Assembly (NCBI GenBank): GCA_903905065.1
Contig: CAIVEW010000006.1
Coordinates: 1 to 36,554, forward strand
DNA from: an uncultured Bacteroidota bacterium
GTDB taxonomy: Bacteria > Bacteroidota > Bacteroidia > Chitinophagales > Chitinophagaceae
Direction of reading: 5' to 3'
Length of the DNA: 36,554 bases
The notes beneath the pieces are model-generated. The model was not told where the DNA came from. It did not search any database and saw nothing but the letters and a program-made list of their open reading frames with translations. The stretch's first letter is position 1, and the number at the start of each line of letters is the position of its first letter. The position numbers were made by a program, and so were the translations under genes. This document shows positions 1 to 7,232 of the stretch, piece by piece.

Positions 1-138
1 GTAAACAGTTAAATATTTAGTACATCCAGGCCATAATGACCACATGTTCAATGAAAACACTGAATAGTCATCAACAAACTCTAAACAGCTACACAACGGG
101 AAACATAGAAAGTGTCGGCGCCATTCTTTGGCGATTCT

Positions 139-1302
139 TCAAGGAGAACGCTGCAGGTGATGATTTACAGTTTGGTGGCGTAATATTCGAAACTTTTCAG
201 TAACTGTAGACGAGAATTCCCGACTTTTGACCATGTACATTATTGGATTATATAGGAGGTGACCAAGCAAAAGTTCCCGGGCATAAAAAGTTAAGACGCC
301 GATGTGGTAACATTGGTCGACTCCGTAGGTCATACGACAGCCCCAGTCAATGAAAGCCAGCAACAGTGTAGGGAATGTGAAAAGCACCAAAGATAAGACG
401 CCGGCCAAAAGACGCCGAGTAGCTTCCACTTCCATTCGTCGGTTTCCGTGGTGGTGGTGGATCTGTAAAGTGCCGCCATTTTCTGCTCGTAAATCATTTT
501 GTGGCAAATCGTTTGACAATAAATTGCTGATTCCAATAATAACTTCCGGTTGATTAGGGTCGTGCGGTATGCTGGGTTCCCGATCCATAATAGCTGGTGT
601 GGTTTCTCGGCATTGCCTAGGGGACCGAACGAATGTTACGGAAGTCTCACCGCTCCGCTGGCTGTTAAAGTATTGGCGAGTTTTAGTATAGACGATGATC
701 TGGGCGATTATGCATAACGCGAAAAGTGTCGTGTTTGATAGGAAGATTATTTTTCCATGAACAGAAACGATGTTGCAGCGAAGTGGAGCAGCTTGAGTGA
801 TGAAAGGGAACTTGATGAGGAATAAGAAGAAGGAGCAGCCGCCGATCTGGCCGATAACGACTCGCCGGACGGTGACTTTACTGCGATGCCACAGTGGATG
901 GGCAATAGCAGCGTAGCGATCGAGCAGCGCTAGAAGTAAGACGTAGAGTAGGCAAGTGTATGCCACCCCAGTCATTGAAACAAAACAGAGGCATAGGAAA
1001 CTGTTCTCTGTGTGAAACGCCAAGACCTCGACGAGGATTGTGAGCAGCGTCAGAATGTTGCAGAAAGTGACTCCTAGCCACAAAACGTTGCGCGGCTTGT
1101 TGCGTAATCGCCTGCACGCCAAAATAACAATGGCAATGATCAGATTGAGTGGAATGCCGACGGAAGCCAGCAGAAAGTGACAAGTCGACTGGAAAAAATC
1201 CAATTTAATTGGAAATGAACCATTGGAGCGGTCTGTTGAGTCATCACTGACATTATTCATTACCGAAATTGAATTCATTTCAATCAAATCGACGTAATTC
1301 AT
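139..1302 (-). CDS. Rhodopsin-class (class A) G-protein-coupled receptor, animal-like
   Basis: The 387-residue product is a seven-transmembrane receptor, a family of eukaryotic plasma-membrane proteins that signal through heterotrimeric G proteins. Hydrophobic helices lie near residues 40-63, 73-96, 104-128, 146-168, 184-206, 297-319 and 333-356. Hallmarks seen are DRY at 128-130 ending TM3, NPIMY at 352-356 ending TM7, FxFP in TM6 (in place of the usual CWxP), Cys104/106 with Cys176 for the TM3-ECL2 disulfide, and N-glycosylation sequons NVS (17) and NGS (27) in the short outer N-terminus. The third inner loop is long (about 85 residues). The frame is open from start to stop without introns. 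I see no similarity to bacterial membrane proteins. The ligand cannot be told. It is foreign to the bacterial genes that follow, and probably comes from an invertebrate host genome. Confidence 0.9.
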   Translation of the reverse strand: MNYVDLIEMNSISVMNNVSDDSTDRSNGSFPIKLDFFQSTCHFLLASVGIPLNLIIAIVILACRRLRNKPRNVLWLGVTFCNILTLLTILVEVLAFHTENSFLCLCFVSMTGVAYTCLLYVLLLALLDRYAAIAHPLWHRSKVTVRRVVIGQIGGCSFFLFLIKFPFITQAAPLRCNIVSVHGKIIFLSNTTLFALCIIAQIIVYTKTRQYFNSQRSGETSVTFVRSPRQCRETTPAIMDREPSIPHDPNQPEVIIGISNLLSNDLPQNDLRAENGGTLQIHHHHGNRRMEVEATRRLLAGVLSLVLFTFPTLLLAFIDWGCRMTYGVDQCYHIGVLTFYARELLLGHLLYNPIMYMVKSREFSSTVTEKFRILRHQTVNHHLQRSP

Positions 1303-1855
1303 AAAAAACTTGTATTAAACAACAGCGGAGATGCACTAATAAATACGTTTCTATTTTTGTTGTTGTCACGTAACTGAAACATTGGCAATCGATCACTAAT
1401 ATACTTGTTGAATCCTTTGAGATTGGCGATGCAACGGCAAATGGTAGTCTTATTACTTGTCGATGACTGTTGCTGCACACAATGAAGGCACCATAGAGAT
1501 GACAAACTGAATGGAATTGCCTTGCTGTGTATATGAAGTTACTTTATTCCGGCTGAGGACCGGCGGCGTGACTCGCGAGCTTTAATTCAAGACTAAACAA
1601 TCTAGTTAGACGCAATTCAAAATTTTAACACCATTTTAACTTGTCCGATTCAAACGAGAATCACTTATACGAGTGAAATACGAAGGAAACAACTGCATCC
1701 GTCTTTTAGGACACGGCACGGCGGCACACACGGAATGAAGAGACGCGCACTATGAGATGATAAATGACATGAGAGTGACAGCAAGTGGGCAAGCGAGTAG
1801 TTCCGGTACTTTTGACTTGCGCAGTATGAAAATTCTCTCTTATTTACATCAAACT
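1303..1855. other. Non-coding animal-like DNA upstream of the GPCR, ending at the joint
   Basis: About 550 bases lie 5' of the receptor start and contain no credible gene on either strand; short open frames here are not protein-like. It would hold the promoter and 5' UTR of the receptor if the start at 1302 is right, but no clear TATA box or initiator could be assigned. Bacterial coding sequence begins immediately to the right, at about 1857, so this stretch is assigned to the eukaryotic part by position and by the absence of bacterial gene density. Confidence 0.55.
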
Positions 1856-2063
1856 ACACATATTGCGGAAAACGCTTTACGAATATACGGCTTAGGTCAT
1901 TATATGCCGGTCCATGTATTACCTTATCGGATTGAAGTTTTTCAATTGCAGCAAAAATATTTCTTTTGAATTTTTCCCCTAGATTGTGTTCCTGATCTGA
2001 ATACCAAATCGCTGCGTGTTCGATTTCACGTACTACTACACTTAAAAAAATCACTTCGTACAT
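1854..2063 (-). pseudogene. RelE/ParE-family toxin, 3' end lost at the joint
   Basis: The start matches the RelE/ParE (plasmid stabilisation) toxin fold: an early Glu-rich helix (VREIEHAAIWY), the EKFKRNIFAAIEKL helix, then the conserved strand VKRFPQYV. RelE/ParE toxins usually run to about 95-100 residues and continue past the RFPxxV strand with YYxxE and a C-terminal HxxR-type segment. Here the frame hits TAG right after RFPQYV, at residue 69, exactly where the sequence stops looking bacterial. The last strands and the catalytic or target-binding tail are therefore missing. It follows the antitoxin gene by 9 bases, the usual order for this class. The truncation looks caused by the joint, so the intact gene probably exists elsewhere in the bacterium. 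Confidence 0.75.
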
Positions 2064-2072
2064 GCTTGAAAG

Positions 2073-2297
2073 TTATTTACCGAGCAGTCTTTTTTTAGCT
2101 TCGTCCCATCCCATTGTTTCTGCTTTGCCGGCATCATATTCATTCATGCGTTCATCCAATATTCTCTTATGTTCTTCCGGTATATCATCTTCCGGATAAT
2201 CTAAACCAAGAAGCCTTTTAATAGCCTTCAAAAGCCATTCATCATTTACATGATTTAGCTCTTCAATAATCAGGTTTCTTTCTAACTCGATGTTCAT
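2073..2297 (-). CDS. Addiction-module antitoxin (TIGR02574-like)
   Basis: A 74-residue acidic, helical protein of the small 'putative addiction module component' family. It ends in the family-typical WDEAKKRLLGK. The N-terminal part (LERNLIIEELNHVNDEWLLKAIKRLL) is a helical region probably used for dimerisation and operator binding. The acidic C-terminal half would wrap the toxin and neutralise it. It sits 9 bases upstream of the ParE-like gene on the same strand, so the two form a type II toxin-antitoxin operon. The ATG at 2297 is the only sensible start. The assignment rests on family pattern and neighbour; the toxin target is unknown. Confidence 0.75.
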   Translation of the reverse strand: MNIELERNLIIEELNHVNDEWLLKAIKRLLGLDYPEDDIPEEHKRILDERMNEYDAGKAETMGWDEAKKRLLGK

Positions 2298-2370
2298 AAA
2301 ATCATCATTTCTACAAAATTAACCAATTTATTCCGGACAATTCTTAGCTTAGATGCTGATAATGGCATTT

Positions 2371-2784
2371 ATGGAAACGATAACGTTAGACGAAGACATC
2401 AAAGTAATGTATATCACTGCAGCTTCCTTCCCTGACGGTGTTATGGCCGCCTTTGACAAGCTTTATGCAACTGTGCCACCAGAAAGTAACCGCCGGATAT
2501 TTGGTATATCCCGGCCAGAGAAGGGGGTAATCACCTATCGTGCTGCTGCTGAAGAAATTGTGGCAGGGGAGGCATTGAAATTGGGCTGCGATACGCTGGT
2601 GCTGAAGAAAGGTAAGTATTGCGCCATTAGCATAAATGACTTCATGAAAAACATCCCTGCCATTGGAACAGCTTTCCAGGAGTTGCTTGCGGTACCGGGT
2701 ATCGATCCGGAAGGCTATTGTGTGGAGTGGTACCTGAATGATGAGGATGTACAGTGTATGGTGAGGTTGAAAACTATGGATTAA
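2371..2784 (+). CDS. GyrI-like / effector-binding domain protein (stand-alone)
   Basis: The product (137 residues from ATG 2371) resembles the stand-alone GyrI-like or bacterial effector-binding domains found in many Bacteroidota and often annotated as transcriptional regulators. Seen are the opening KVMYITAASFPDGV strand-helix, a central FGISRPEKGVITYRAAAEE strand pair and a C-terminal YCVEWYLNDEDVQCMVRL strand typical of the fold. There is no DNA-binding domain, so it more likely binds a small hydrophobic ligand than DNA. Upstream in-frame ATGs at 2353 and 2362 exist, but METITLDED matches the usual N-terminus of such proteins, so 2371 was chosen. The 3' end overlaps the converging VOC gene by 11 bases. 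Confidence 0.65.
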   Translation: METITLDEDIKVMYITAASFPDGVMAAFDKLYATVPPESNRRIFGISRPEKGVITYRAAAEEIVAGEALKLGCDTLVLKKGKYCAISINDFMKNIPAIGTAFQELLAVPGIDPEGYCVEWYLNDEDVQCMVRLKTMD

Positions 2785-3169
2785 AGCTCAGTTGCCAGGA
2801 TACTCCATACCTGTCGGAAAACCATACGAACCTCTTGCTGAAAGGATAAGTGTTCAACGGCATCATAATATTTCCTCCCACCGATAATTTGGTAAATAGC
2901 TCATCAGTCTCGGCCTCGGAATCGCAAGTGATAAATATGGATACGGAAGGTGTAAAATTGAATTGATGTTTTCCGGGACTATCAATACAGGCGAACAGTT
3001 GATCGCCCAGCACAAAGCGCGCGTGCTTTATCGAGCCCTCCGCGCCGGGTTCGTTTGCGCCATACCTCGCAACACCAACTATCGACGAGTTGGGAACTAC
3101 GGAAGTATATAGGTTCATGGCTTCCTCGGCCTTGCCTTCGAACATCAGGAATGTGGCAACGCTTTGCAT
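2774..3169 (-). CDS. VOC-superfamily (PhnB-like) protein
   Basis: A 131-residue protein of the vicinal oxygen chelate (glyoxalase/bleomycin resistance) superfamily, subgroup PhnB / '3-demethylubiquinone-9 3-methyltransferase-like'. Seen are the opening FLMFEGKAEEAMNLYTSVVPNS with the A-x-x-x-Y helix of one beta-alpha-beta-beta-beta unit, then ARFVLGDQLFACIDS, and a second unit ending in FSDRYGVSWQLSF, where the D-x-x-G-V-x-W-Q segment is diagnostic for the group. Members are small cytosolic proteins, mostly of unknown substrate. It converges on the GyrI-like gene with an 11-base overlap at the 3' ends. The start at 3169 fits the family length. Confidence 0.75.
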   Translation of the reverse strand: MQSVATFLMFEGKAEEAMNLYTSVVPNSSIVGVARYGANEPGAEGSIKHARFVLGDQLFACIDSPGKHQFNFTPSVSIFITCDSEAETDELFTKLSVGGNIMMPLNTYPFSKRFVWFSDRYGVSWQLSFNP

Positions 3170-3232
3170 AGGGGTGATTTTTAACGACTAAATTTAATGC
3201 ACACCGGCTAGAAATGCAAAATAAGTTAGCCA

Positions 3233-3482
3233 TTATTGCAATTGGACTATTTTTTCGGCTGTTTGCCGGCAATGTTTAAAATTGTCCGGTAATGCCATTT
3301 CTTTTGTGGTGATCGCATTTAGTTTCTTAGCAATTACTTCTTCGCTTGCTCCATTCATTTTCATTGAAAATATAACTGGCATATAACTCTGGTATTCATT
3401 TCGGGGTGCAATATCGTTTACGCCGATTGAATCCCAATCAGTCCAAAGAATTTTGTCTATTTCTTCCCAAATGTGTCTTCAT
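3233..3482 (-). pseudogene. Small conserved Bacteroidota protein, frame broken just after the start
   Basis: One minus-strand frame reads about 80 residues of clearly protein-like sequence, with IWEEIDKILWTDWDSIGVND, then EYQSYMPVIFS, ASEEVIAKKLNAI and a C-terminal NFKHCRQTAEKIVQLQ, stop at 3233. This resembles a small Bacteroidota family of unknown function with the WDPIGVND and DEYQSY signatures. The frame has no start: an in-frame TGA precedes the segment at 3479-3481. An ATG at 3482 lies one base out of frame; dropping one base around 3473 would give M-K-T-I-W-E-E. So the gene either has a one-base insertion (mutation or read error) or starts at an unusual codon. It follows the PIN-domain gene by 9 bases. 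Confidence 0.55.
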
Positions 3483-3491
3483 TTGTATGAG

Positions 3492-3893
3492 TTAGAGAAA
3501 TGGATTGATAATTGTTAGAGATCCTTCAATTACCAAGTTGTGATGCATATCTTCCGAATACAAAATAGTGGATTTGGCATGATACGCTGTTGCTGCAATA
3601 CAGGAATCTAAAAATGAGAGTAGATATTTCTTCTTGAATGAAATCGCAGTTTTAATGACTTCTGCATTTATTTCAAAAACTTCAGTAATATCACAAAGGA
3701 ATAGAGTATTTTCATCGCATATTTCAAGGGCGAATTTTAATTTCCTTGCACAAGCGTTGTAAGTTTCAATAACTACCTGGGAACTTATGGATGGAAACTG
3801 ACCGAGCAGATCAAAAGCTATTTGACGCTTCCGGTTATCTGTTTTATCAAAAGCATAGATACAGATATTGCTGTCGAGAAAGATTTTACTCAT
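3492..3893 (-). CDS. PIN-domain ribonuclease toxin (VapC-like)
   Basis: A 133-residue PIN-domain protein. The acidic metal-binding residues of PIN nucleases are visible: Asp7 in FLDSNI, Glu43 in VVIETYN, Asp96 in SFLDSCIAA, and the SEDM segment at 113-116 in place of the usual TEDL/TxD. VapC toxins are Mg2+-dependent RNases that usually cut tRNA or rRNA and are held inactive by a VapB partner. The upstream gene ends inside this one (8-base overlap), as expected for an antitoxin-toxin operon. Length and motif order are normal, so the toxin is probably intact. The RNA target cannot be read from the sequence. Confidence 0.85.
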   Translation of the reverse strand: MSKIFLDSNICIYAFDKTDNRKRQIAFDLLGQFPSISSQVVIETYNACARKLKFALEICDENTLFLCDITEVFEINAEVIKTAISFKKKYLLSFLDSCIAATAYHAKSTILYSEDMHHNLVIEGSLTIINPFL

Positions 3894-4122
3894 AAAGATC
3901 TTCCCTGTTCCATTTTTCTATTTTACTGAAATCAACAGCATTTTTTTTATAAAACGCTATTGCTTGTTCTACCGTTCGTTTATTGGTTTTGGTTGCAGGA
4001 GTCTCTTCGTTGGATATATCGTCGTTCGAGAAAGCGATCACCTCAACATTTTTGCCTATAAGACTATCCGGCAAGTGGAGCAAATAAGTATTTTGAGTAG
4101 GAACGATGATCTCCCGTATCAT
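3886..4122 (-). CDS. VapB-like antitoxin
   Basis: A 78-residue protein overlapping the PIN toxin gene by 8 bases, which implies translational coupling. The N-terminal half (IIVPTQNTYLLHLPDSLIGKNVEVIAF) looks like the short beta-rich start of AbrB/MazE-type DNA-binding antitoxins: an 'xVxLPxxLIGKxVEV' pattern. The C-terminal half is helical and charged and ends FSKIEKWNREDLYE, the part that would thread into the PIN active site. The role is inferred from this layout and the neighbour, as antitoxins are poorly conserved. The gene lies 29 bases downstream of the recF stop on the same strand. Confidence 0.65.
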   Translation of the reverse strand: MIREIIVPTQNTYLLHLPDSLIGKNVEVIAFSNDDISNEETPATKTNKRTVEQAIAFYKKNAVDFSKIEKWNREDLYE

Positions 4123-4151
4123 ATTATTTGTATTTATGTAAAGATACGAAT

Positions 4152-5246
4152 TTACAAATAAATAAACCCTACCTCCGCGTCTTTCCCAAACGCCTCTTTT
4201 ATCCTTTCAGGGTGCGTATCTGTAAGTATTACCTGCCCGAAACCTTCGCCGCGGATGATGCGGAGCAGTGCTTCCATACGGTTCTGGTCGAGCTTTTCGA
4301 AGATATCATCGAGCAGCAAAATAGGTAGGTGGCCGAGGGCTTTGCTCAGATAGGCGTATTGTGCCAGTTTCAATGCAAACAAAAAACTTTTTTTCTGGCC
4401 CTGCGATCCGAATTGTTTTAGTTGCAGGCCGTTGAGTTGGAAGTCCCAGTCGTCTTTATGAACGCCTCTGAGTGTGCGTTGGTAACGCAGGTCATACTGC
4501 AGGTTTTGCGCCAGCCAGGTGGCTAGTGATTTCAATGCGAGGTCGCTGGTGTAGCTTACCTGTATCGCTTCTTTGCCGCCAGAAAGACGGTGGTAAAAGT
4601 CGTTTAGCAGTGGTAAGAAGTTTTTTAGAAATTCTTTTCGTTGCTCGTAAATATAGGTGCCGTCTGCGGCAAGTTCCGCATCGTAGTATTCCAGTTCGGT
4701 ATTATTTTCGGCTGGTTTCAGGTATTGTATTTTCAGCCATGCGTTTCTTTGTTGTAAAATACGTTGGTAGCGCATTAGCTTTTCGAGGTAGGTTTTATCC
4801 ACCTGCCCAAGGATGCCATCTATCCATTTACGTCGCAATTCACTGCTGCCATTTATAAGTTCCGTATCATCCGGGGCTATCATCACTGCCGAATAAAGGC
4901 CTATATGATCGGTGATTTTCTCGTATTCTACATCGTTATTATATATTTCTTTCTTCCCGTCTTTCCATTTACAGCTTATGGTTTCCAGCCTGTTTTTGCC
5001 ATTGAAAACGCCGGTAACCCGAAATCCGTCCAGACCATTTTGTACATTGTTTTGCTGGTAGGCGCTGAAGTAACTTTTGGTGTAGCACAGGTAGTAAACT
5101 GCGTCCAGCAGGTTGGTTTTACCGCTACCGTTGGGGCCTGCAATACAGGTAACCGGGGCAGGAAAGTCGAACGCCGCAGACGAATAGTTGCGGAACTGGA
5201 GCAGAGTTATTTTAATTATAGTGTTCAAAGCTGCAAAAGGAAACAA
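4152..5246 (-). CDS. recF: DNA replication and repair protein RecF
   Basis: RecF is an SMC-like ATPase that helps load RecA at single-strand gaps with RecO and RecR. The 364 residues match the usual family length. Seen are Walker A GPNGSGKT at 37-44 after the LLQFRNY strand, the ABC-like signature region FGSQGQKKSFLFALKLAQ, Walker B ILLLDDIFEKLD (Asp313-Asp314), and the H-loop ILTDTHPERI. No ATG is available near the N-terminus: the frame opens with TTG at 5246, and a second TTG at 5228 would begin LNTIIKI, closer to typical RecF starts. The gene is divergent from pdhA with about 35 bases between. Confidence 0.95.
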   Translation of the reverse strand: MFPFAALNTIIKITLLQFRNYSSAAFDFPAPVTCIAGPNGSGKTNLLDAVYYLCYTKSYFSAYQQNNVQNGLDGFRVTGVFNGKNRLETISCKWKDGKKEIYNNDVEYEKITDHIGLYSAVMIAPDDTELINGSSELRRKWIDGILGQVDKTYLEKLMRYQRILQQRNAWLKIQYLKPAENNTELEYYDAELAADGTYIYEQRKEFLKNFLPLLNDFYHRLSGGKEAIQVSYTSDLALKSLATWLAQNLQYDLRYQRTLRGVHKDDWDFQLNGLQLKQFGSQGQKKSFLFALKLAQYAYLSKALGHLPILLLDDIFEKLDQNRMEALLRIIRGEGFGQVILTDTHPERIKEAFGKDAEVGFIYL

Positions 5247-5281
5247 AATATTTTATAAATTCGCACCAAATTTAAATAATA

Positions 5282-6274
5282 GTGCAAACTCCGTTTGGTA
5301 AAGAAACATATTTGTATTGGTATGAGATCATGCTTTTGCTCCGCCGTTTCGAAGAAAAGGCCGGGCAATTGTATGGCATGCAAAAAATACGTGGGTTCTG
5401 TCACTTATATATCGGGCAGGAAGCCATCGCTGCTGGTGCTATGACGGCAATGCGGGATGACGATAACATGATCACCGCTTACCGCGATCACGCACTGGCT
5501 ATTGCAAAAGGGATCACCGCCAAAGAGTGCATGGCGGAGCTCTATGGAAAAGCTACCGGCTGCACCAAGGGGAAGGGTGGTAGTATGCACTTTTTCTCCA
5601 AAGAAAAGAGGTTTTTCGGTGGTCATGGAATCGTAGGCGGACAAATAGGGCTTGGGGCAGGCATCGCTTTTGCAGAGCAATACCAGGGTACTGACAGAGC
5701 TACTGTCTGCCTGTTTGGAGACGGCGCTGCAAGGCAGGGGCTGCTGCACGAAGCATTCAATATGGCTGTGCTATGGCAACTACCGGTCGTGTTTATTTGC
5801 GAGAATAATTTTTACGCAATGGGCACATCGGTAGAGCGTACATCAAAGGTGCTCGATATATATCGTCTTGCTGACGCTTATGATATGCCAGCGGATAGTG
5901 TAGATGGTATGAGCTGCGAGGAAGTGCACAAAGGGATAGACCGTGCTGTGCGCCGGGCGCGTGAAGGCGGTGGACCTACCTTCCTGGAAATAAAGACATA
6001 CCGCTACCGCGGCCACTCCATGAGTGATCCTGCAAAATACCGGACTAAGGAAGAACTGGAAGAATATCGTGAAAAGGACCCCATTAACCAGGTGCTGAAA
6101 ACCATCCAGGATAATAAATGGGCGACGGACGAACAGATAGAGCAGATCAATGAAAAGGTGAAAATGGAAGTGGAAGAATCGGTTAAATTTGCCGAAGAGA
6201 GTCCCTGGCCGGATGATAATGAGCTGTATAAGGATATATACGCGGATAAGGATTATCCGTTTATCGTGGATTAA
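5282..6274 (+). CDS. pdhA: Pyruvate dehydrogenase E1 component, alpha subunit
   Basis: The E1 alpha subunit binds thiamine diphosphate and, with E1 beta, decarboxylates pyruvate in the cytosolic PDH complex. The 330 residues carry the TPP motif GDG (146-148) through ENN (174-176), the substrate-side GGHGIVGG segment (113-120), and the late phosphorylation-loop-like YRYRGHSMSDPAKYR region. The N-terminal FCHLYIGQEA is also typical. The start is GTG at 5282, with no in-frame ATG until the middle of helix 1; homologues start in the same place (SKETYLYWYE). The beta subunit is not next to it, which is common in Bacteroidota where alpha and beta are often apart. A branched-chain alpha-subunit identity is less likely. 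Confidence 0.92.
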   Translation: MQTPFGKETYLYWYEIMLLLRRFEEKAGQLYGMQKIRGFCHLYIGQEAIAAGAMTAMRDDDNMITAYRDHALAIAKGITAKECMAELYGKATGCTKGKGGSMHFFSKEKRFFGGHGIVGGQIGLGAGIAFAEQYQGTDRATVCLFGDGAARQGLLHEAFNMAVLWQLPVVFICENNFYAMGTSVERTSKVLDIYRLADAYDMPADSVDGMSCEEVHKGIDRAVRRAREGGGPTFLEIKTYRYRGHSMSDPAKYRTKEELEEYREKDPINQVLKTIQDNKWATDEQIEQINEKVKMEVEESVKFAEESPWPDDNELYKDIYADKDYPFIVD

Positions 6275-6404
6275 GGCCTCTCGGAAGCAGAAGAGACGTT
6301 GTGTAAATGAGATTTAAAACAAAAAAAACAATAAATAACAAAACGCGGAGCAATACCCCGACTCGCGTTGAAAAAGCCCTTTCAGGGGTTTGGGGTTATT
6401 AATC
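6275..6404 (+). promoter_or_regulatory. Intergenic leader with two short inverted repeats before the TPR gene
   Basis: The region has an A-rich tract followed by a possible hairpin, AACGC-(G)GAG near 6341-6350 pairing with CTC-GCGTT near 6363-6370 (one bulged G). A short CCCT-TTC-AGGG stem and a G-rich stretch then run up to the ATG at 6405. The last part resembles the GCCC-TTT-GGGG-type sequence often seen just before genes in Bacteroidota genomes. It could act as a leader or as a weak terminator of pdhA. No function can be shown from sequence alone. Confidence 0.25.
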
Positions 6405-7115
6405 ATGGCAAATTCAGCAAGAAACCAACCTGGTGCAGAGATAAGCACAGAAAGAAAAGGAACAAGAGAAGTAGAAGTTGACCCGCTTGAAACCTTACAG
6501 GCATTTTACGAAAAGAATAAGAAGATGATCAGCACCGTAACCACCGTGGTATTGGGTGTTGTTGTGGTGTACTTCGCTTATACAAAATTGTATAAGGGCC
6601 CGGCAGAGGAAAAAGCAGCTACAGCGCTTTCTTTCCCCCAGATGTATTTCCAGGCCGACTCTTTGAACATGGCTTTAAATGGCGATGGCAAGAACCTTGG
6701 TTTCACTAAAATAGCCAAGAAATATGATGGCACTGCTGCCGGTAATCTCGCCAATTATTATGAAGGCGTTTGCCTGTTGAAAATGGGCGATTTTAAGGGC
6801 GCTATCAAGTCATTGGAAGCGTTCAATGGCAAGGGAACTATGGTAGCCTACCAGGCGTGGGGCTTGCTGGGCGATGCTTATATGGAAACCGGCAACAGCG
6901 CGAAAGCGATAGAGAATTTTAAGAAGGCAACCGAAGACAAGGACAACGTAATGGTGACGCCGATGTATTTGTATCACATGGCCCTGGCGTATGAAGCCGG
7001 CAACCAGGCGAATGATGCTAAGGCAGCTTTGAAACGCATTCGTGATGAATTCCCCCGCAGCATGCAGGCCCGTGATGTGGACAAAGAGTTGGCGCGTTTA
7101 GGTGAGGTGAATTAA
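6405..7115 (+). CDS. YfgM/Ancillary SecYEG-like TPR membrane protein
   Basis: The 236-residue protein has a cytosolic N-terminus, a single membrane span near residues 37-57 (VTTVVLGVVVVYFAY) and a periplasmic part with tetratricopeptide-like repeats: NLANYYEGVCLLKMGDFKGA, YQAWGLLGDAYMETGNSAKA and YLYHMALAYEAGNQANDA. This is the layout of YfgM-type (TPR_21) proteins that associate with the Sec translocon and periplasmic chaperones. The ATG at 6405 was chosen; an upstream TTG at 6390 would add only MGLLI and is unlikely. A strong terminator follows. In related genomes this gene usually sits directly before ribH; here a decarboxylase gene lies between. Confidence 0.75.
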   Translation: MANSARNQPGAEISTERKGTREVEVDPLETLQAFYEKNKKMISTVTTVVLGVVVVYFAYTKLYKGPAEEKAATALSFPQMYFQADSLNMALNGDGKNLGFTKIAKKYDGTAAGNLANYYEGVCLLKMGDFKGAIKSLEAFNGKGTMVAYQAWGLLGDAYMETGNSAKAIENFKKATEDKDNVMVTPMYLYHMALAYEAGNQANDAKAALKRIRDEFPRSMQARDVDKELARLGEVN

Positions 7116-7139
7116 TGTCGCTACCGGTTAAAAGAGTTC

Positions 7140-7174
7140 ATCCCCTTTACATTTTTTGTAAAGGGGATTTTTTT
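7140..7174 (+). terminator. Rho-independent terminator after the TPR gene
   Basis: A perfect 9-bp stem, CCCCTTTAC (7142-7150) with GTAAAGGGG (7158-7166), loop ATTTTTT, extendable by AT/AT on the outside, is followed by a run of seven T (7168-7174). It lies 25 bases past the stop at 7115, so it ends the TPR transcript and separates it from the decarboxylase gene. Confidence 0.92.
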
Positions 7175-7232
7175 GGGAATGCAGCGATAGCGTGCCTCAC
7201 CGGGTATCGTTACCGAGACTAAAAACAAGATC

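Noticed and set aside
1757-1969. Plus-strand open frame crossing the animal/bacterial joint
   Set aside because: It spans two unrelated DNAs and overlaps the toxin on the other strand; the sequence is not protein-like.
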